From a virus: DNA of 51,249 nt. The DNA is taken from IMG/VR virus record IMGVR_UViG_3300033145_001039, positions 1-51,249 of that record; one strand, written 5' to 3'. Of the stretch, positions 17,366 to 25,023 are shown in pieces. Position numbers and translations under genes: made by a program. A model generated the notes under the pieces. That model searched no databases and was not told the DNA's origin. It saw nothing but the letters and a program-made list of their open reading frames with translations. The first letter of the stretch is position 1. The number at the start of each line of letters is the position of its first letter.

Positions 17366-19524
17366 GCCCCACCTCCTTCACCCGCCATCTCAAGGAAATA
17401 GCGGACATATCTGTCTCCTTCGCGCCTGAAAAACGCGGCCAGCTCCTCTTGGTACTTGTGCCCTTCCCCTTGTTCAACGCCCAGAAGAAACACGTCGAAC
17501 TCTTTCCAGTACTCCTCGTCATTGATCTTTGCGCCCTCTATTACAGGCGCCTCGGTACAACGGCAATTTATGATGTTGGATGCAGACGCACCCAAACTAC
17601 CATCCCTGGGATGCATCATCTGCTCTATATCGCCATTCTCATTGGGCACCTCGAACGGTTGATCCATGGGGCGTTCTTGACGGTGAATCTGCATGTGCCA
17701 ATCCCTCACTCTCATATCCAACGTCGCTATCCACATGTGCCTTTGGATGCCTACATCGTTGTACAGCTTGTGTTGTCCAAAAGCCGTAGCAGCTCCTGCT
17801 TCAGTTCGTGCTATGCGCTCAGCCCGTACCGTAGACATCCAGTCGAACCGTCGCCGAATGCGGCTAGCTATTGCCTTTGGCCCTTCCCCTTCTCTCATTC
17901 CTTCCCGAATTACTCGTACAATGTCGCGCCGGGTGACCTCGTCAATGCCCTTGATTAGCTTGCCCATGCGCTGGTCTATCCAGTGCTGAATCGCATCAAT
18001 GAAGTTGAACCGCTCTTCCCAGTCAATCGGCACCGGATGGCCCAAATCACCAAGGGTATTGACCGCATGCTTGGCCCCCAGTAAAGCCAGAATAGGCAGG
18101 AACGATATGTGAACCCGCCGCTGGTCTTCCAAGCTCTCGCTTTCGGGAGGCAAGAATGCTTCGGGAACTCCTCCCGCGGGCTTGTCTTTTACAATGGATT
18201 TGTTGGCAAAAGATTTTTGAGGGGCAACCGTTCCCGCAGCCTGTACATTGATCGGGAGAATGACAGCATCTACAAGGTCCCCTTCAGCCCTAGGTTTGCC
18301 CCACCAATTGCGCAGCTCGTTCTTAGTCCAGCCTTGATCGGTAAGAAGCCGCCCAACCCTGGCCTTTTCTGTCACATCCTCCTGCAGGGCCTCGATCGCA
18401 GACACATCGAATACCAGCCGGACATTCTCTCCATCAGGGACTAGAGCATAGTTCAGCACAGATTCAATCTTCCCTAGACGGGGGAGAACTGTATTTTCAT
18501 AGAACAGCCGCCGCATGGTCTGTGCCGCTGCTCGGTTCACATCCTTGTAAAGCCCCACCACGATGGGCGGTACCCCGTATACAGCCAGGACCTCTTCTCT
18601 GGTCCAGCCACGCAACTCCAGGAAACCCATGTCCCTGTGAGAGGGAGATACGGGTTGATATTTGAGTCCTTTGCCGAGCACTGCCGTGCGGTGGGCCTTG
18701 CGCGGCCCCCGGTAGCGCTCCTCCCACAGCGCCCGCATAGCCCGAGATTGAGCCGGAGTAATATCTTGCTCGGTGCTCAAAACACCGCCGGGAGTAGCAT
18801 CGTTGTCGAAAAACATCCTATTCCAGTCAATCGCCCGCAGGTCGGCAATCAACGCCTGGCGCAGGACCTCAGTAGGGGCTAAGCCATAGTAAGGGTTCTC
18901 AGGATGGAAATATTTGAAGGCCACAATCTCATCACTAGCGAATACAATTGCATTAGCTCCGCGCCTATAAATATACCCTTGTACCAGTTTGTCTTCGCCG
19001 GGAATTACCCAGATATGTCGCGGGTCGATGTAAGGCCACAGCCCTCGAAGGGTTCTCTTGGCCTGGTCAGCAAAAATCTTCTCAGCATAAGCCACCCCCT
19101 CCAGCTCAAGATAGGTTACTATGGCCTCTAGAAACTCATGTCGCGTGATGTGGGCCTCGGGGAGCGGATTCTCCAGCACTGAAAGGAGAGGATGATTTTC
19201 AAGAACCTCGCCCCCCTCGGCCTTGACCCGCTCTAGTACATCCTCCCAGCGTTTGATCCCTAGAATAGACTTGTATGCGATTAGGGACTTCGGGATTCCG
19301 CCCTTAACACGTATTACCCGCAAGGGCACATCGGCAGCAGCTCGGGCAATGGCCTTTACTCCCGCATGAACCCACGGGTGGACGCGATACGCCTGAGAGA
19401 GGTCAGTCCACCTCCCACTATGGGAAGCCTCAGCCCCTGCATAATCGGCCCAAGCAGCCACAACACGGCTGCCTGTTTCGGCCTTGATCCCTAATCCCTT
19501 CTCTAGCGCCGCCAGTATTCCCAC
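17362..19524 (-). CDS. Portal protein fused to MuF-type minor head protein
   Basis: About 720 residues. GTG 19524, directly after motif GGGGGCGGTC, is preferred; a TTG at 19536 lies inside the motif. Residues ~40-420 are an HK97-family portal (YRVHPWVHAGVKAIARAAADVPL, YFHPENPYYGLAPTEVLRQAL, FDNDATPGGVLSTEQDITPAQ, GVPPIVVG, NRAAAQTMRRLFYENTVLPRL). Residues ~560-690 are a Mu gpF-like domain (TVRAERIARTEAGAATAFGQ, HMWIATLDMRVRDWHMQ, NIINCRCTEAP). The fusion links the DNA channel to an internal head protein. It is the first gene of the late operon. Confidence 0.92.
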   Translation of the reverse strand: MGILAALEKGLGIKAETGSRVVAAWADYAGAEASHSGRWTDLSQAYRVHPWVHAGVKAIARAAADVPLRVIRVKGGIPKSLIAYKSILGIKRWEDVLERVKAEGGEVLENHPLLSVLENPLPEAHITRHEFLEAIVTYLELEGVAYAEKIFADQAKRTLRGLWPYIDPRHIWVIPGEDKLVQGYIYRRGANAIVFASDEIVAFKYFHPENPYYGLAPTEVLRQALIADLRAIDWNRMFFDNDATPGGVLSTEQDITPAQSRAMRALWEERYRGPRKAHRTAVLGKGLKYQPVSPSHRDMGFLELRGWTREEVLAVYGVPPIVVGLYKDVNRAAAQTMRRLFYENTVLPRLGKIESVLNYALVPDGENVRLVFDVSAIEALQEDVTEKARVGRLLTDQGWTKNELRNWWGKPRAEGDLVDAVILPINVQAAGTVAPQKSFANKSIVKDKPAGGVPEAFLPPESESLEDQRRVHISFLPILALLGAKHAVNTLGDLGHPVPIDWEERFNFIDAIQHWIDQRMGKLIKGIDEVTRRDIVRVIREGMREGEGPKAIASRIRRRFDWMSTVRAERIARTEAGAATAFGQHKLYNDVGIQRHMWIATLDMRVRDWHMQIHRQERPMDQPFEVPNENGDIEQMMHPRDGSLGASASNIINCRCTEAPVIEGAKINDEEYWKEFDVFLLGVEQGEGHKYQEELAAFFRREGDRYVRYFLEMAGEGGGA

Positions 19525-19534
19525 GACCGCCCCC
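19525..19534 (-). promoter_or_regulatory. Start-associated motif 3
   Basis: GGGGGCGGTC immediately followed by GTG of the portal gene, after leader A. Confidence 0.85.
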
Positions 19535-19536
19535 AA

Positions 19537-19590
19537 AAATTAAGGCCCCCGCATAGCGAGGGCCGTGTGTCTCACGGGCTACCTTGTGCC
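19537..19590 (-). ncRNA. Operon leader A: AGACA-loop hairpin overlapping a terminator
   Basis: Downstream of the promoter at 19592-19620, the minus-strand leader contains CCGTG-AGACA-CACGG (19563-19577) followed with two shared bases by hairpin GGCCCTCGC-tat-GCGGGGGCC (19544-19564) and TTAATTTTT. The second hairpin is terminator-like and precedes the portal start by ~20 bases. The same arrangement occurs in leaders B and C. The shared bases make the two stems compete, as in an attenuator. Confidence 0.75.
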
Positions 19591-19591
19591 T

Positions 19592-19620
19592 ATTCTACCA
19601 CAATCTGCGTTACTAGTCAA
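19592..19620 (-). promoter_or_regulatory. Late promoter, TTGACT-17-TAGAAT
   Basis: Minus strand: -35 TTGACT at 19615-19620, 17-bp spacer, -10 TAGAAT at 19592-19597. It overlaps the end of the parB-like gene and faces the virion operon. Predicted start about 19585, just before leader A. Confidence 0.75.
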
Positions 19621-20285
19621 GCCAATTGTCTGTCTTCAAGACGAGAAATTATCTCGGCCATATAAAGAAGTGCCCTTCCATGTCCCTTGCGATCATTTCC
19701 AAAACCGCATAGATCAGCTATTCTTTCAATCTGGCTCATAATGGTTTCTTTCTCGACTTCATCTCTTACGACAAAACTTAAGGTAATGGCACTTGAAGCC
19801 GACCCTTCCTCGGCTTCCGCTGCGACCCGATCCCAGTCAAAGTCAATTAGGTCCCGGACATCATTAAGCTCCTCCATATTCCATGGCACGGTTTCCTCAA
19901 AGTCCTCTAGGCTTATCCCGCCGTCCAAGACAATCTGTAGGGCTTCGGCCTGTTTGATCGGATCTACCTCGAAGTACTCGACAACTTCGTGCGCAATGCG
20001 TATTGCCTCTTCTTGGGAGATTGGTCCATGATCGTAAGCCAGTACCTGTTTGATTCCCAGCTCTTTGAAAGCAATCAGACGATGGTTTCCATCGATCATT
20101 TCATAGCGTCCATCCTCTAATTGACGAACATTACAGTTTTTGATCTGCCCATTGCGGCGGATGTTCTCTGCCAGTTTTCTAGCCTTATCTTCGTCATCTT
20201 GCTTAAAGTTCCAGGGAGCTGGTACTATCTTGTCAATCGAGATCATCTTCAGTTGCGCCGGGAGCTTGGCTTTAGTACTAGACAT
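19617..20285 (-). CDS. ParB/sulfiredoxin-fold protein, DpdB-like candidate
   Basis: 222 residues. Residues ~14-110 are a ParB N-terminal-type domain: ISIDKIVPAPWNF, LAENIRRNGQIKNCNVRQL and the signature YEMIDGNHRLIAFKELG. The rest is acidic and helical. It overlaps the upstream transglycosylase-like gene by 8 bases and is the last gene of the preQ0 operon. In bacterial dpd clusters a ParB/DndB-type ATPase (DpdB) works with DpdA to insert preQ0 into DNA, so a partner role is the attractive inference. A generic phage ParB-like protein is the alternative. Confidence 0.7.
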   Translation of the reverse strand: MSSTKAKLPAQLKMISIDKIVPAPWNFKQDDEDKARKLAENIRRNGQIKNCNVRQLEDGRYEMIDGNHRLIAFKELGIKQVLAYDHGPISQEEAIRIAHEVVEYFEVDPIKQAEALQIVLDGGISLEDFEETVPWNMEELNDVRDLIDFDWDRVAAEAEEGSASSAITLSFVVRDEVEKETIMSQIERIADLCGFGNDRKGHGRALLYMAEIISRLEDRQLA

Positions 20286-21072
20286 TCCAGTTCACCCCCC
20301 TCTTTTCCCAAAGTCTATTCAAGAACTCTTCCATCTTTAGTAGCTCGCGTACATTGTGGGCATTTCGTTCTAAGTACGCACTACGTTTGATAATACCAGG
20401 CCCGATTCTATTGATTGCTCTTTTGGGGTTTTTCCGTGGAAGAGCAGTCGATATCGTGCCATTCCGAAAACCAAGAACCATGCCAAATCTACCCCCAGCA
20501 TTCCACGTTGTAGCATCGCAGGAGTACGCGGGTACCCACTTAAGAACAGAACAAGAGGAGACTCCAAACAAGTGAATCCTGGTCCCGCGCTCAAAAGCAT
20601 ACTGAATAGGACGTGCGATCCGAGCCAAAAGCCCCTTCCAAGAGTTCTTTTGCTTGCCCACTATTCCACCAATAGCTACATAGTTAAAGTCTCTACAGTA
20701 GTCTTCAAATATTGACCAAGCCCAGCCAGGATGCCATACAGGGACGGGCTTCAGGCCAGCTTTTAGAAGACGATATAGATTAGCATTGGATTCATCAGGA
20801 GAATCAGTATCCAGATTTGCATATGCACTTAGATAAGGCCCTAGCTGGTGCAAGCAGTCTATATAGACCCCAATGTCTATCTGGGTCCCTGACACGCGGG
20901 CACTGTATCCTCCCGAATCCATGAAGATGTCCAATTGAGACGCATCGCGCATAATATTGGCTACTGTCTTGGAATCAGAATAGCAAAAGGAAAAAAGAAG
21001 CCGCGTAACGCCGCATGAACGCAGCAGCTTATAGAATTTACTCGACTCGCCACCCGCAAAGTACAATTTCAT
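20278..21072 (-). CDS. dpdA: DpdA-like DNA 7-deazaguanine transglycosylase
   Basis: 264 residues. It is a divergent relative of tRNA-guanine transglycosylase: IFMDSGGYSARVSG around residues 49-62 (D52 matches the TGT DSGG aspartate), ANLDTD at 86-91, YVAIGGIVG at 131-139, IHLFGVSS at 166-173, and CDATTW at 185-190, where D186 is the candidate nucleophile. TGT paralogues of this length next to preQ0 genes in phages exchange guanine in DNA for preQ0-type bases. It overlaps queC (ATGA) and the parB-like gene. No tRNA-specific C-terminal zinc site is present. Confidence 0.85.
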   Translation of the reverse strand: MKLYFAGGESSKFYKLLRSCGVTRLLFSFCYSDSKTVANIMRDASQLDIFMDSGGYSARVSGTQIDIGVYIDCLHQLGPYLSAYANLDTDSPDESNANLYRLLKAGLKPVPVWHPGWAWSIFEDYCRDFNYVAIGGIVGKQKNSWKGLLARIARPIQYAFERGTRIHLFGVSSCSVLKWVPAYSCDATTWNAGGRFGMVLGFRNGTISTALPRKNPKRAINRIGPGIIKRSAYLERNAHNVRELLKMEEFLNRLWEKRGVNWNV

Positions 21073-21992
21073 TGATCACCGTTTCGCGCCACAAATGCAG
21101 CATTGATTCCGCTCTTGTTAAGAGCATTTATAATGTCCTTGGCTGCCACTATAGATATTTCTTCATGGGCTAGCGCATAGCCCCTACAATGGACACGTAC
21201 AGCCTCTCTTATCTTTTTATTAATCAGAGGGTCATTAAGATTCGGCGGGGGAGATAGCCACTTTTCATCCTGGGCAATGCCATTGTTTACAAAGGCAACC
21301 CACCGCCTAAAGCATGCCTGACATGCTCCACAATGGATGCTTTTCCCTTCCTGACACGATAGCGTGTCCAATATGTTTGCTTCGTTGACATTTTTCAGCC
21401 ACCATCTGACTATATCGGTCTTGCTCCATCCCGAAAAAGGAAAGTATACGCGCACAGGATAGGGCCTAGTCCCCAGCACAGCATTCAAAGCTCCCCAGAA
21501 CTGCCAGCTCTTATCACCACCACGGGGCTTGATCTCTCCCTCGGTAGCGGATAGCCAGATCTCCCCACCCTTATCAAGGAGCTCGGAAGCAGCCATTATG
21601 AAAAGCAAGTTACGGCCAGGAATCATATAGCCGTAACGCTCGCGATTATGAGTGAAATCTGAAAAATCCAAGATCAATGGGTCGATCCCCAGCTTTTCAA
21701 GCGCCCTCAATTCAAGATCCTCATAACCGGTCCGAATCTTGCAATATACTGGTATTGCCTCACCCCGGGCTCGTCTCTTCGCCATGAAGTAGGCTGCCGA
21801 GCTATCTAGCCCCCCAGACACAAGAACCACAATATCATGCGCCGGCTGGCCAACTAAAAACTCTACTTCCTGCACCATGTGGGGATGATAGAAAGCTTCT
21901 TGAAGAAGGGTGCCCCAGATTCCAGGAGGCAAAGTTACGGGCTTCCCTTCGGCCACATCCCTCATTAGCTTTAAGATATCTTTAGCGGTCAT
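21069..21992 (-). CDS. queC: 7-cyano-7-deazaguanine (preQ0) synthase QueC
   Basis: 307 residues. PP-loop motif VSGGLDSSAAYFMAKRR at residues 58-74, substrate region MIPGRNLLFIMAASEL, and a zinc site at C212, C220, C223 and C226 (SCQEGKSIHCGACQACFRRW). It converts CDG to preQ0 with ATP and ammonia. It is longer than typical QueC (~230) because of a ~50-residue N-terminal and ~70-residue C-terminal extension. Neither extension looks like the glutamine amidotransferase domain of Gat-QueC, which argues against conversion to the archaeosine-type base. Overlaps folE and dpdA. Confidence 0.93.
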   Translation of the reverse strand: MTAKDILKLMRDVAEGKPVTLPPGIWGTLLQEAFYHPHMVQEVEFLVGQPAHDIVVLVSGGLDSSAAYFMAKRRARGEAIPVYCKIRTGYEDLELRALEKLGIDPLILDFSDFTHNRERYGYMIPGRNLLFIMAASELLDKGGEIWLSATEGEIKPRGGDKSWQFWGALNAVLGTRPYPVRVYFPFSGWSKTDIVRWWLKNVNEANILDTLSCQEGKSIHCGACQACFRRWVAFVNNGIAQDEKWLSPPPNLNDPLINKKIREAVRVHCRGYALAHEEISIVAAKDIINALNKSGINAAFVARNGDQ

Positions 21993-22573
21993 TTCATCCC
22001 CATCAGTCGCAAGAACTCCTCACGAGTTGCGGGGTTGTCTTTGAACGCCCCCCTTAGACAAGATGTCACCATCTCGCCTTGAGACTTGGCACCCCGAAAT
22101 CTCATACAGGAATGAACCGCCCTTATAACGACCGCTACGCCATGAGGGGCAAGATTAGGATTGTCAATAGCATCGGCGATTTCTTGGGTAAGCCTTTCCT
22201 GTAGCTGTAGCCTAGCAGCTAACGCATGAACTACCCGTGGGATCTTTGACAATCCCACTACCTTTCCTTCGCTAGGGATATAGGCCACTGACGCAGTTCC
22301 GAAGAAAGGCATCAGATGGTGTTCACATAGAGAGACGAAAGGAATATCCTTGACTACTACCATCTCATCGTATTCGGTACGAAAGATCTTTCCCAGAATC
22401 TCTTTTGGATCTGCGCCGTAGCCCCAGGTCATTTCTTTGAGAGCCTTAACTACCCGGTAAGGAGTCTCGATGAGCCCTTCCCGGGAGACATCCTCGCCCA
22501 GATACTGCAGAAGCCCACTTACGAATTCCTGGGCCTGCTTTGTCGTTATTCCGACCGCCCCTTGATTAGACAC
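21989..22573 (-). CDS. folE: GTP cyclohydrolase I
   Basis: 194 residues from GTG 22573. It carries the family signature: REGLIETPYRVVKALKEMTWGY, FVSLCEHHLMPFFGTASVAYIP with zinc Cys/His, VVGLSKIPRVVHALAARLQLQERLTQEIADAI and CMRFRGAKSQGEMVTSCLRG. It makes dihydroneopterin triphosphate, the first intermediate of preQ0 synthesis. Its N-terminal codons contain the GGGGCGGTCGG motif; the in-frame stretch after it (GGA ATA ACG) also reaches the conserved region, so the exact start is open. It overlaps queE and queC. Confidence 0.95.
   Translation of the reverse strand: MSNQGAVGITTKQAQEFVSGLLQYLGEDVSREGLIETPYRVVKALKEMTWGYGADPKEILGKIFRTEYDEMVVVKDIPFVSLCEHHLMPFFGTASVAYIPSEGKVVGLSKIPRVVHALAARLQLQERLTQEIADAIDNPNLAPHGVAVVIRAVHSCMRFRGAKSQGEMVTSCLRGAFKDNPATREEFLRLMGMK
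22551..22561 (-). promoter_or_regulatory. Start-associated motif 4
   Basis: GGGGCGGTCGG 12 bases inside folE from its GTG. Confidence 0.8.
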
Positions 22574-23207
22574 CTCGTGCCTCCTCTCCCCAGATCACTT
22601 TGTGCCACTGAATTTGTATGGCGTAGTTATAGGCAATACACCATTGGGCTAACTCTTTAAAAGGCATCGCTCCCCATACGGGACTAAAGATCGGAAGCGC
22701 CTCAGTGGGGTAGCGCTGTAGAAGTTCGTGAGCATGATCGCATTCCTTTATGGACGAAACCACGAATTTCACATCATCTATTGGCCTCAACTTGACCAGA
22801 TTTTCTAGGCACATCTCATCTTGCATTCCCGAGGCCTCGGTCTTGATGTCCATGACATAGCGTGCACGAAGGGGAACGAGGGCTATACTGCCATTGGTTT
22901 CTATCTCAATGGCTTCTTTCTGAAAGCCCATTCGGTTGAGTTCCATAACCAAAGCCCATAATCCATCCAGTTGGATCATGGGCTCCCCCCCAGTAATACA
23001 GACGCGACTGGCACCGCTTTCGGAAACTCTTTCAACAATCTCCTTTATGGTTAGCTCTTTGCCTCCCCCAAGATCCTGGGCATACTTTGTGTCGCAGTAC
23101 AAGCAGCGAAGATTGCATCCCTGGAAACGCACAAAGAAAGTGGGTCGGCCCGCATAGCGACCCTCTCCTTGAATAGAATAGAACAGTTCATTTATCTTAA
23201 CCTTCAT
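22566..23207 (-). CDS. queE: 7-carboxy-7-deazaguanine synthase QueE
   Basis: 213 residues. Radical-SAM motif FFVRFQGCNLRCLYCDTKYA (CX3CX2C) near residues 25-44, glycine motif VCITGGEP at ~69-76, and IEIETNGS. FYSIQGEGRYAGRP is the usual N-terminal QueE signature. It converts 6-carboxytetrahydropterin to CDG. It overlaps queD by 11 bases and folE by 8. Confidence 0.95.
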   Translation of the reverse strand: MKVKINELFYSIQGEGRYAGRPTFFVRFQGCNLRCLYCDTKYAQDLGGGKELTIKEIVERVSESGASRVCITGGEPMIQLDGLWALVMELNRMGFQKEAIEIETNGSIALVPLRARYVMDIKTEASGMQDEMCLENLVKLRPIDDVKFVVSSIKECDHAHELLQRYPTEALPIFSPVWGAMPFKELAQWCIAYNYAIQIQWHKVIWGEEARGV

Positions 23208-23565
23208 ATATGACTCCTTGATTGGGCGTCTCCCATAGCTCTATGCGCTCCAAGGCCACAGAATCGGGCAACTTCCATTCAATCTCTCTCCACAGATGGA
23301 AAGCTATTTCTTCGGCCGTGGGATTAGCTATTAAATCATTCAATAGCCTATGGTCAGGGAGGGTACTATTAACAATTGCCTTTATCTCATTGAAGTCCAA
23401 TAGCATGCCGGTTTTCTCGTCGATGTCTCCAGACAGGTAGACTACAAGCTCCCACCTATGCCCATGTAGATTTCCACAGGGACCGTAATAGCCGGGAAGG
23501 TAATGTGCAGCATCAAAACTTGTTCTGTAAACCAGCCCCACTCTTCGACCGCCCCGCATAGCCAT
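23197..23565 (-). CDS. queD: 6-carboxytetrahydropterin synthase QueD
   Basis: 122 residues. ATG 23565 has the RBS GAGAGGAGG 5 bases upstream, so the GTG/ATG further up is unlikely. It has the zinc-binding and catalytic pattern YRTSFDAAHYL...PCGNLHGHRWELVVYL with Cys and HGH, then GMLLDFNEIKAIV and PTAEEIAFHLW. It is the first gene of the preQ0 operon, behind leader B. The GGGGCGGTC motif lies inside codons 3-7. Confidence 0.95.
   Translation of the reverse strand: MAMRGGRRVGLVYRTSFDAAHYLPGYYGPCGNLHGHRWELVVYLSGDIDEKTGMLLDFNEIKAIVNSTLPDHRLLNDLIANPTAEEIAFHLWREIEWKLPDSVALERIELWETPNQGVIYEG
23546..23555 (-). promoter_or_regulatory. Start-associated motif 5
   Basis: GGGGCGGTCG in codons 3-7 of queD. 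Confidence 0.8.
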
Positions 23566-23585
23566 GATGCCTCCTCTCACAAACA

Positions 23586-23634
23586 AAGGCCCCCGCCCTT
23601 TCGGACAGGGGCCTGTGTCTCAGGCTATACCTGC
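23586..23634 (-). ncRNA. Operon leader B: AGACA-loop hairpin overlapping a terminator
   Basis: Minus-strand leader of the preQ0 operon: GCCTG-AGACA-CAGGC (23611-23625), then hairpin GGCCCCTGTCC-gaaa-GGGCGGGGGCC (23588-23613) with TTTGTTTG. Three bases are shared by the two stems. It matches leaders A and C in order, stem length and loop. It is not a preQ1 riboswitch, since the same element precedes unrelated operons. Confidence 0.75.
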
Positions 23635-23640
23635 TGTCAT

Positions 23641-23669
23641 ATTATAGCATTCAAGATGCCCTGGGGCAA
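23641..23669 (-). promoter_or_regulatory. preQ0 operon promoter, TTGCCC-17-TATAAT
   Basis: Minus strand: -35 TTGCCC at 23664-23669, 17-bp spacer, consensus -10 at 23641-23646. Predicted start near 23634, at the beginning of leader B. Confidence 0.75.
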
Positions 23670-23741
23670 CTGCGCAAGGTCATTCACCCGCATTATTTAA
23701 CAGAAGACCTCTTAGGTTAAAAAAATCCCCTCAAAAAGGAC

Positions 23742-23770
23742 TTGACACATGGACCGAAACATGTTATAAT
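23742..23770 (+). promoter_or_regulatory. Consensus sigma70 promoter for the plus-strand operon, with internal dyad
   Basis: TTGACA at 23742-23747, 17-bp spacer, TATAAT at 23765-23770. The spacer region contains ACATG-N8-CATGT, an inverted repeat placed where a repressor would block RNA polymerase. It is the closest to consensus of the promoters seen here and probably drives early genes. A GGGGG/CCCCC stem (23782-23802) follows in the leader. Confidence 0.85.
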
Positions 23771-23826
23771 ACTAGTAGAAAGGGGGAGGAAAGAAAGCCC
23801 CCGAAAAAGAAAAGGAGGAGACAAAG

Positions 23827-24159
23827 ATGAACTTGAATGAAAGGATCGAGGCACTAAAGAAGGCCCAGGAGACTTATTGGAGGTCCGAAGTTGAGGACCG
23901 AGATCTTGAAAGGATGCTCGACAAGCTAATCTTTGTCCTAGAGCAAGCAGCCGACAAAATGCGCTGGATCCGTAACGGCCTAGAAAAGGTAGAGCAAGGC
24001 GGCCCCGTTGGCTGGAACAGCCTGGGAGAGCTCCAGTCTACCGCAACCGAGTTCGAGGTAACGGTAGGTCAGGCAAAGGTTTTGGCGGACCTGCTTGTTC
24101 TCAAGATCAAGCATGGTGTGCCAGAGGATCTGGCGGATAGCATCCGCCAGGGGCTGTAA
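23827..24159 (+). CDS. Hypothetical protein, first gene of the plus-strand operon
   Basis: 110 residues behind AAAGGAGGAGACAAAG. MNLNERIEALKKAQETYWRSEVEDRDLERMLDKL is followed by mostly helical sequence with a short Gly-rich linker (EQGGPVGWNSLG). No cysteines, no membrane segment. The strong promoter and RBS suggest abundant early expression. Family not recognised. Confidence 0.75.
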   Translation: MNLNERIEALKKAQETYWRSEVEDRDLERMLDKLIFVLEQAADKMRWIRNGLEKVEQGGPVGWNSLGELQSTATEFEVTVGQAKVLADLLVLKIKHGVPEDLADSIRQGL

Positions 24160-24171
24160 AGGGGGGCAGAG

Positions 24172-24399
24172 ATGAATCAGGACCTTATCAAAAAGATCTT
24201 GGAAGATGCCCCCGAGCCAGGCTGGTCCGATCCAGACCTGGCAGGATGGAGGCTCCCGAACGGGCTGGTGCTATGCGCCGAGTGTTCGGGACGAATTATG
24301 ATGCGTGGATTTAATCTCCCGAATGCCTCGACCCCACTTTGGCGGGATCGAAAGTTTCCCATTACGAAGTGCGCGGGGTGCGGAAAGGAGGTGGCGTGA
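24172..24399 (+). CDS. Small protein with two CxxC pairs
   Basis: 75 residues, RBS AAAGGGGGG. CAECSGR at ~35-41 and CAGCGKE at the C-terminus form a probable zinc ribbon. The middle (MMRGFNLPNASTPLWRDRKFPITK) is uncharged to basic. It overlaps the next start (TGATG). It is one of several small CxxC proteins in this operon. Function unknown. Confidence 0.75.
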   Translation: MNQDLIKKILEDAPEPGWSDPDLAGWRLPNGLVLCAECSGRIMMRGFNLPNASTPLWRDRKFPITKCAGCGKEVA

Positions 24400-24617
24400 T
24401 GGCAAAGATAAGTGCACGAGGAGATAAGGAACTAGACAGAGCCAAGTTTGTGGATGGTTCGGCCCTGATCCTTACATGCCAGGGCCGGATCTTGTTCAAG
24501 GATCCGGTGGATGGAAGAATACGGCTACTGGCTACCAGGAAACAGGTCCGGGACCCACGTGATGCCTTCAAAAGGCTTGTAGCTTCTCGGACACAGAAGG
24601 TTGATAAGAGGAGATGA
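24399..24617 (+). CDS. Hypothetical basic protein
   Basis: 72 residues from ATG 24399, which overlaps the previous stop and has AAAGGAGGTGG upstream. MAKISARGDKELDRAKFVDGSALILTCQGRILFKDPVDGRIRLLATRKQ has a short beta-rich core and ends basic (SRTQKVDKRR). No family recognised. Confidence 0.7.
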   Translation: MAKISARGDKELDRAKFVDGSALILTCQGRILFKDPVDGRIRLLATRKQVRDPRDAFKRLVASRTQKVDKRR

Positions 24618-24712
24618 TTATCCTACCCCGTCAGGTGAAAGATCCTGGCGGGGTAGCCAGAATCGAACCACCCAGCCCCTGAGAGGGTGGTAAAGGGGCA
24701 AGGAGGAGAAAA
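24618..24712 (+). other. Intergenic 13-bp RNA stem in the plus-strand operon
   Basis: CTACCCCGTCAGG (24623-24635) pairs with CCTGGCGGGGTAG (24644-24656) across an 8-base loop, with a single G-U pair and no U tract. It splits the plus-strand operon and could be a processing or stability element rather than a terminator. Confidence 0.6.
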
Positions 24713-24898
24713 ATGACATATAGGTGGAACAATCCGCATGAGTGGTTGGCGTGGTACGTTCAAAATGTACCCGCCCAGGAATTACCCGCAATCATCATGG
24801 ACCTAGCCCGCCATTTGGATGGAGACGTAATCCAAGATCTATACCAAACCGAGATGGAAAAAAGCGGATATTTCGAAGAGCAAAAGGAGGCAGCATGA
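24713..24898 (+). CDS. Small acidic protein
   Basis: 61 residues, RBS AAGGAGGAGAAAA. MTYRWNNPHEWLAWYVQNVPAQELPAIIMDLARHLDGD, with an aromatic-rich N-terminus and acidic helices. Overlaps the next ATG (ATGA). Function unknown. Confidence 0.65.
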   Translation: MTYRWNNPHEWLAWYVQNVPAQELPAIIMDLARHLDGDVIQDLYQTEMEKSGYFEEQKEAA

Positions 24899-25023
24899 GC
24901 GATCGGGATAGGGCTTGGGCAAAAGCATTAGAGGTAGCCCAGGAGATCGGATTCCGCGATCCTGGGCAAGCTCACGAGTGGGCATTTGAGCATCTAGAAG
25001 AGTTTATGGAGGAGGAATCATGA
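24895..25023 (+). CDS. Very small acidic protein (42 aa)
   Basis: ATG 24895 overlaps the upstream TGA and has AAAGGAGGCAGC before it. MSDRDRAWAKALEVAQEIGFRDPGQAHEWAFEHLEEFMEEES is acidic and helical. It ends in an ATGA overlap with the next gene, strongly suggesting a translated member of the operon. Confidence 0.65.
   Translation: MSDRDRAWAKALEVAQEIGFRDPGQAHEWAFEHLEEFMEEES

Noticed and set aside
21069-21992. Gat-QueC (archaeosine-type DNA modification)
   Set aside because: The extra N- and C-terminal residues do not show a class II amidotransferase; no N-terminal Cys nucleophile.
23586-23634. preQ1 riboswitch in front of the preQ0 operon
   Set aside because: The element lacks the preQ1 aptamer layout and recurs before two unrelated operons.
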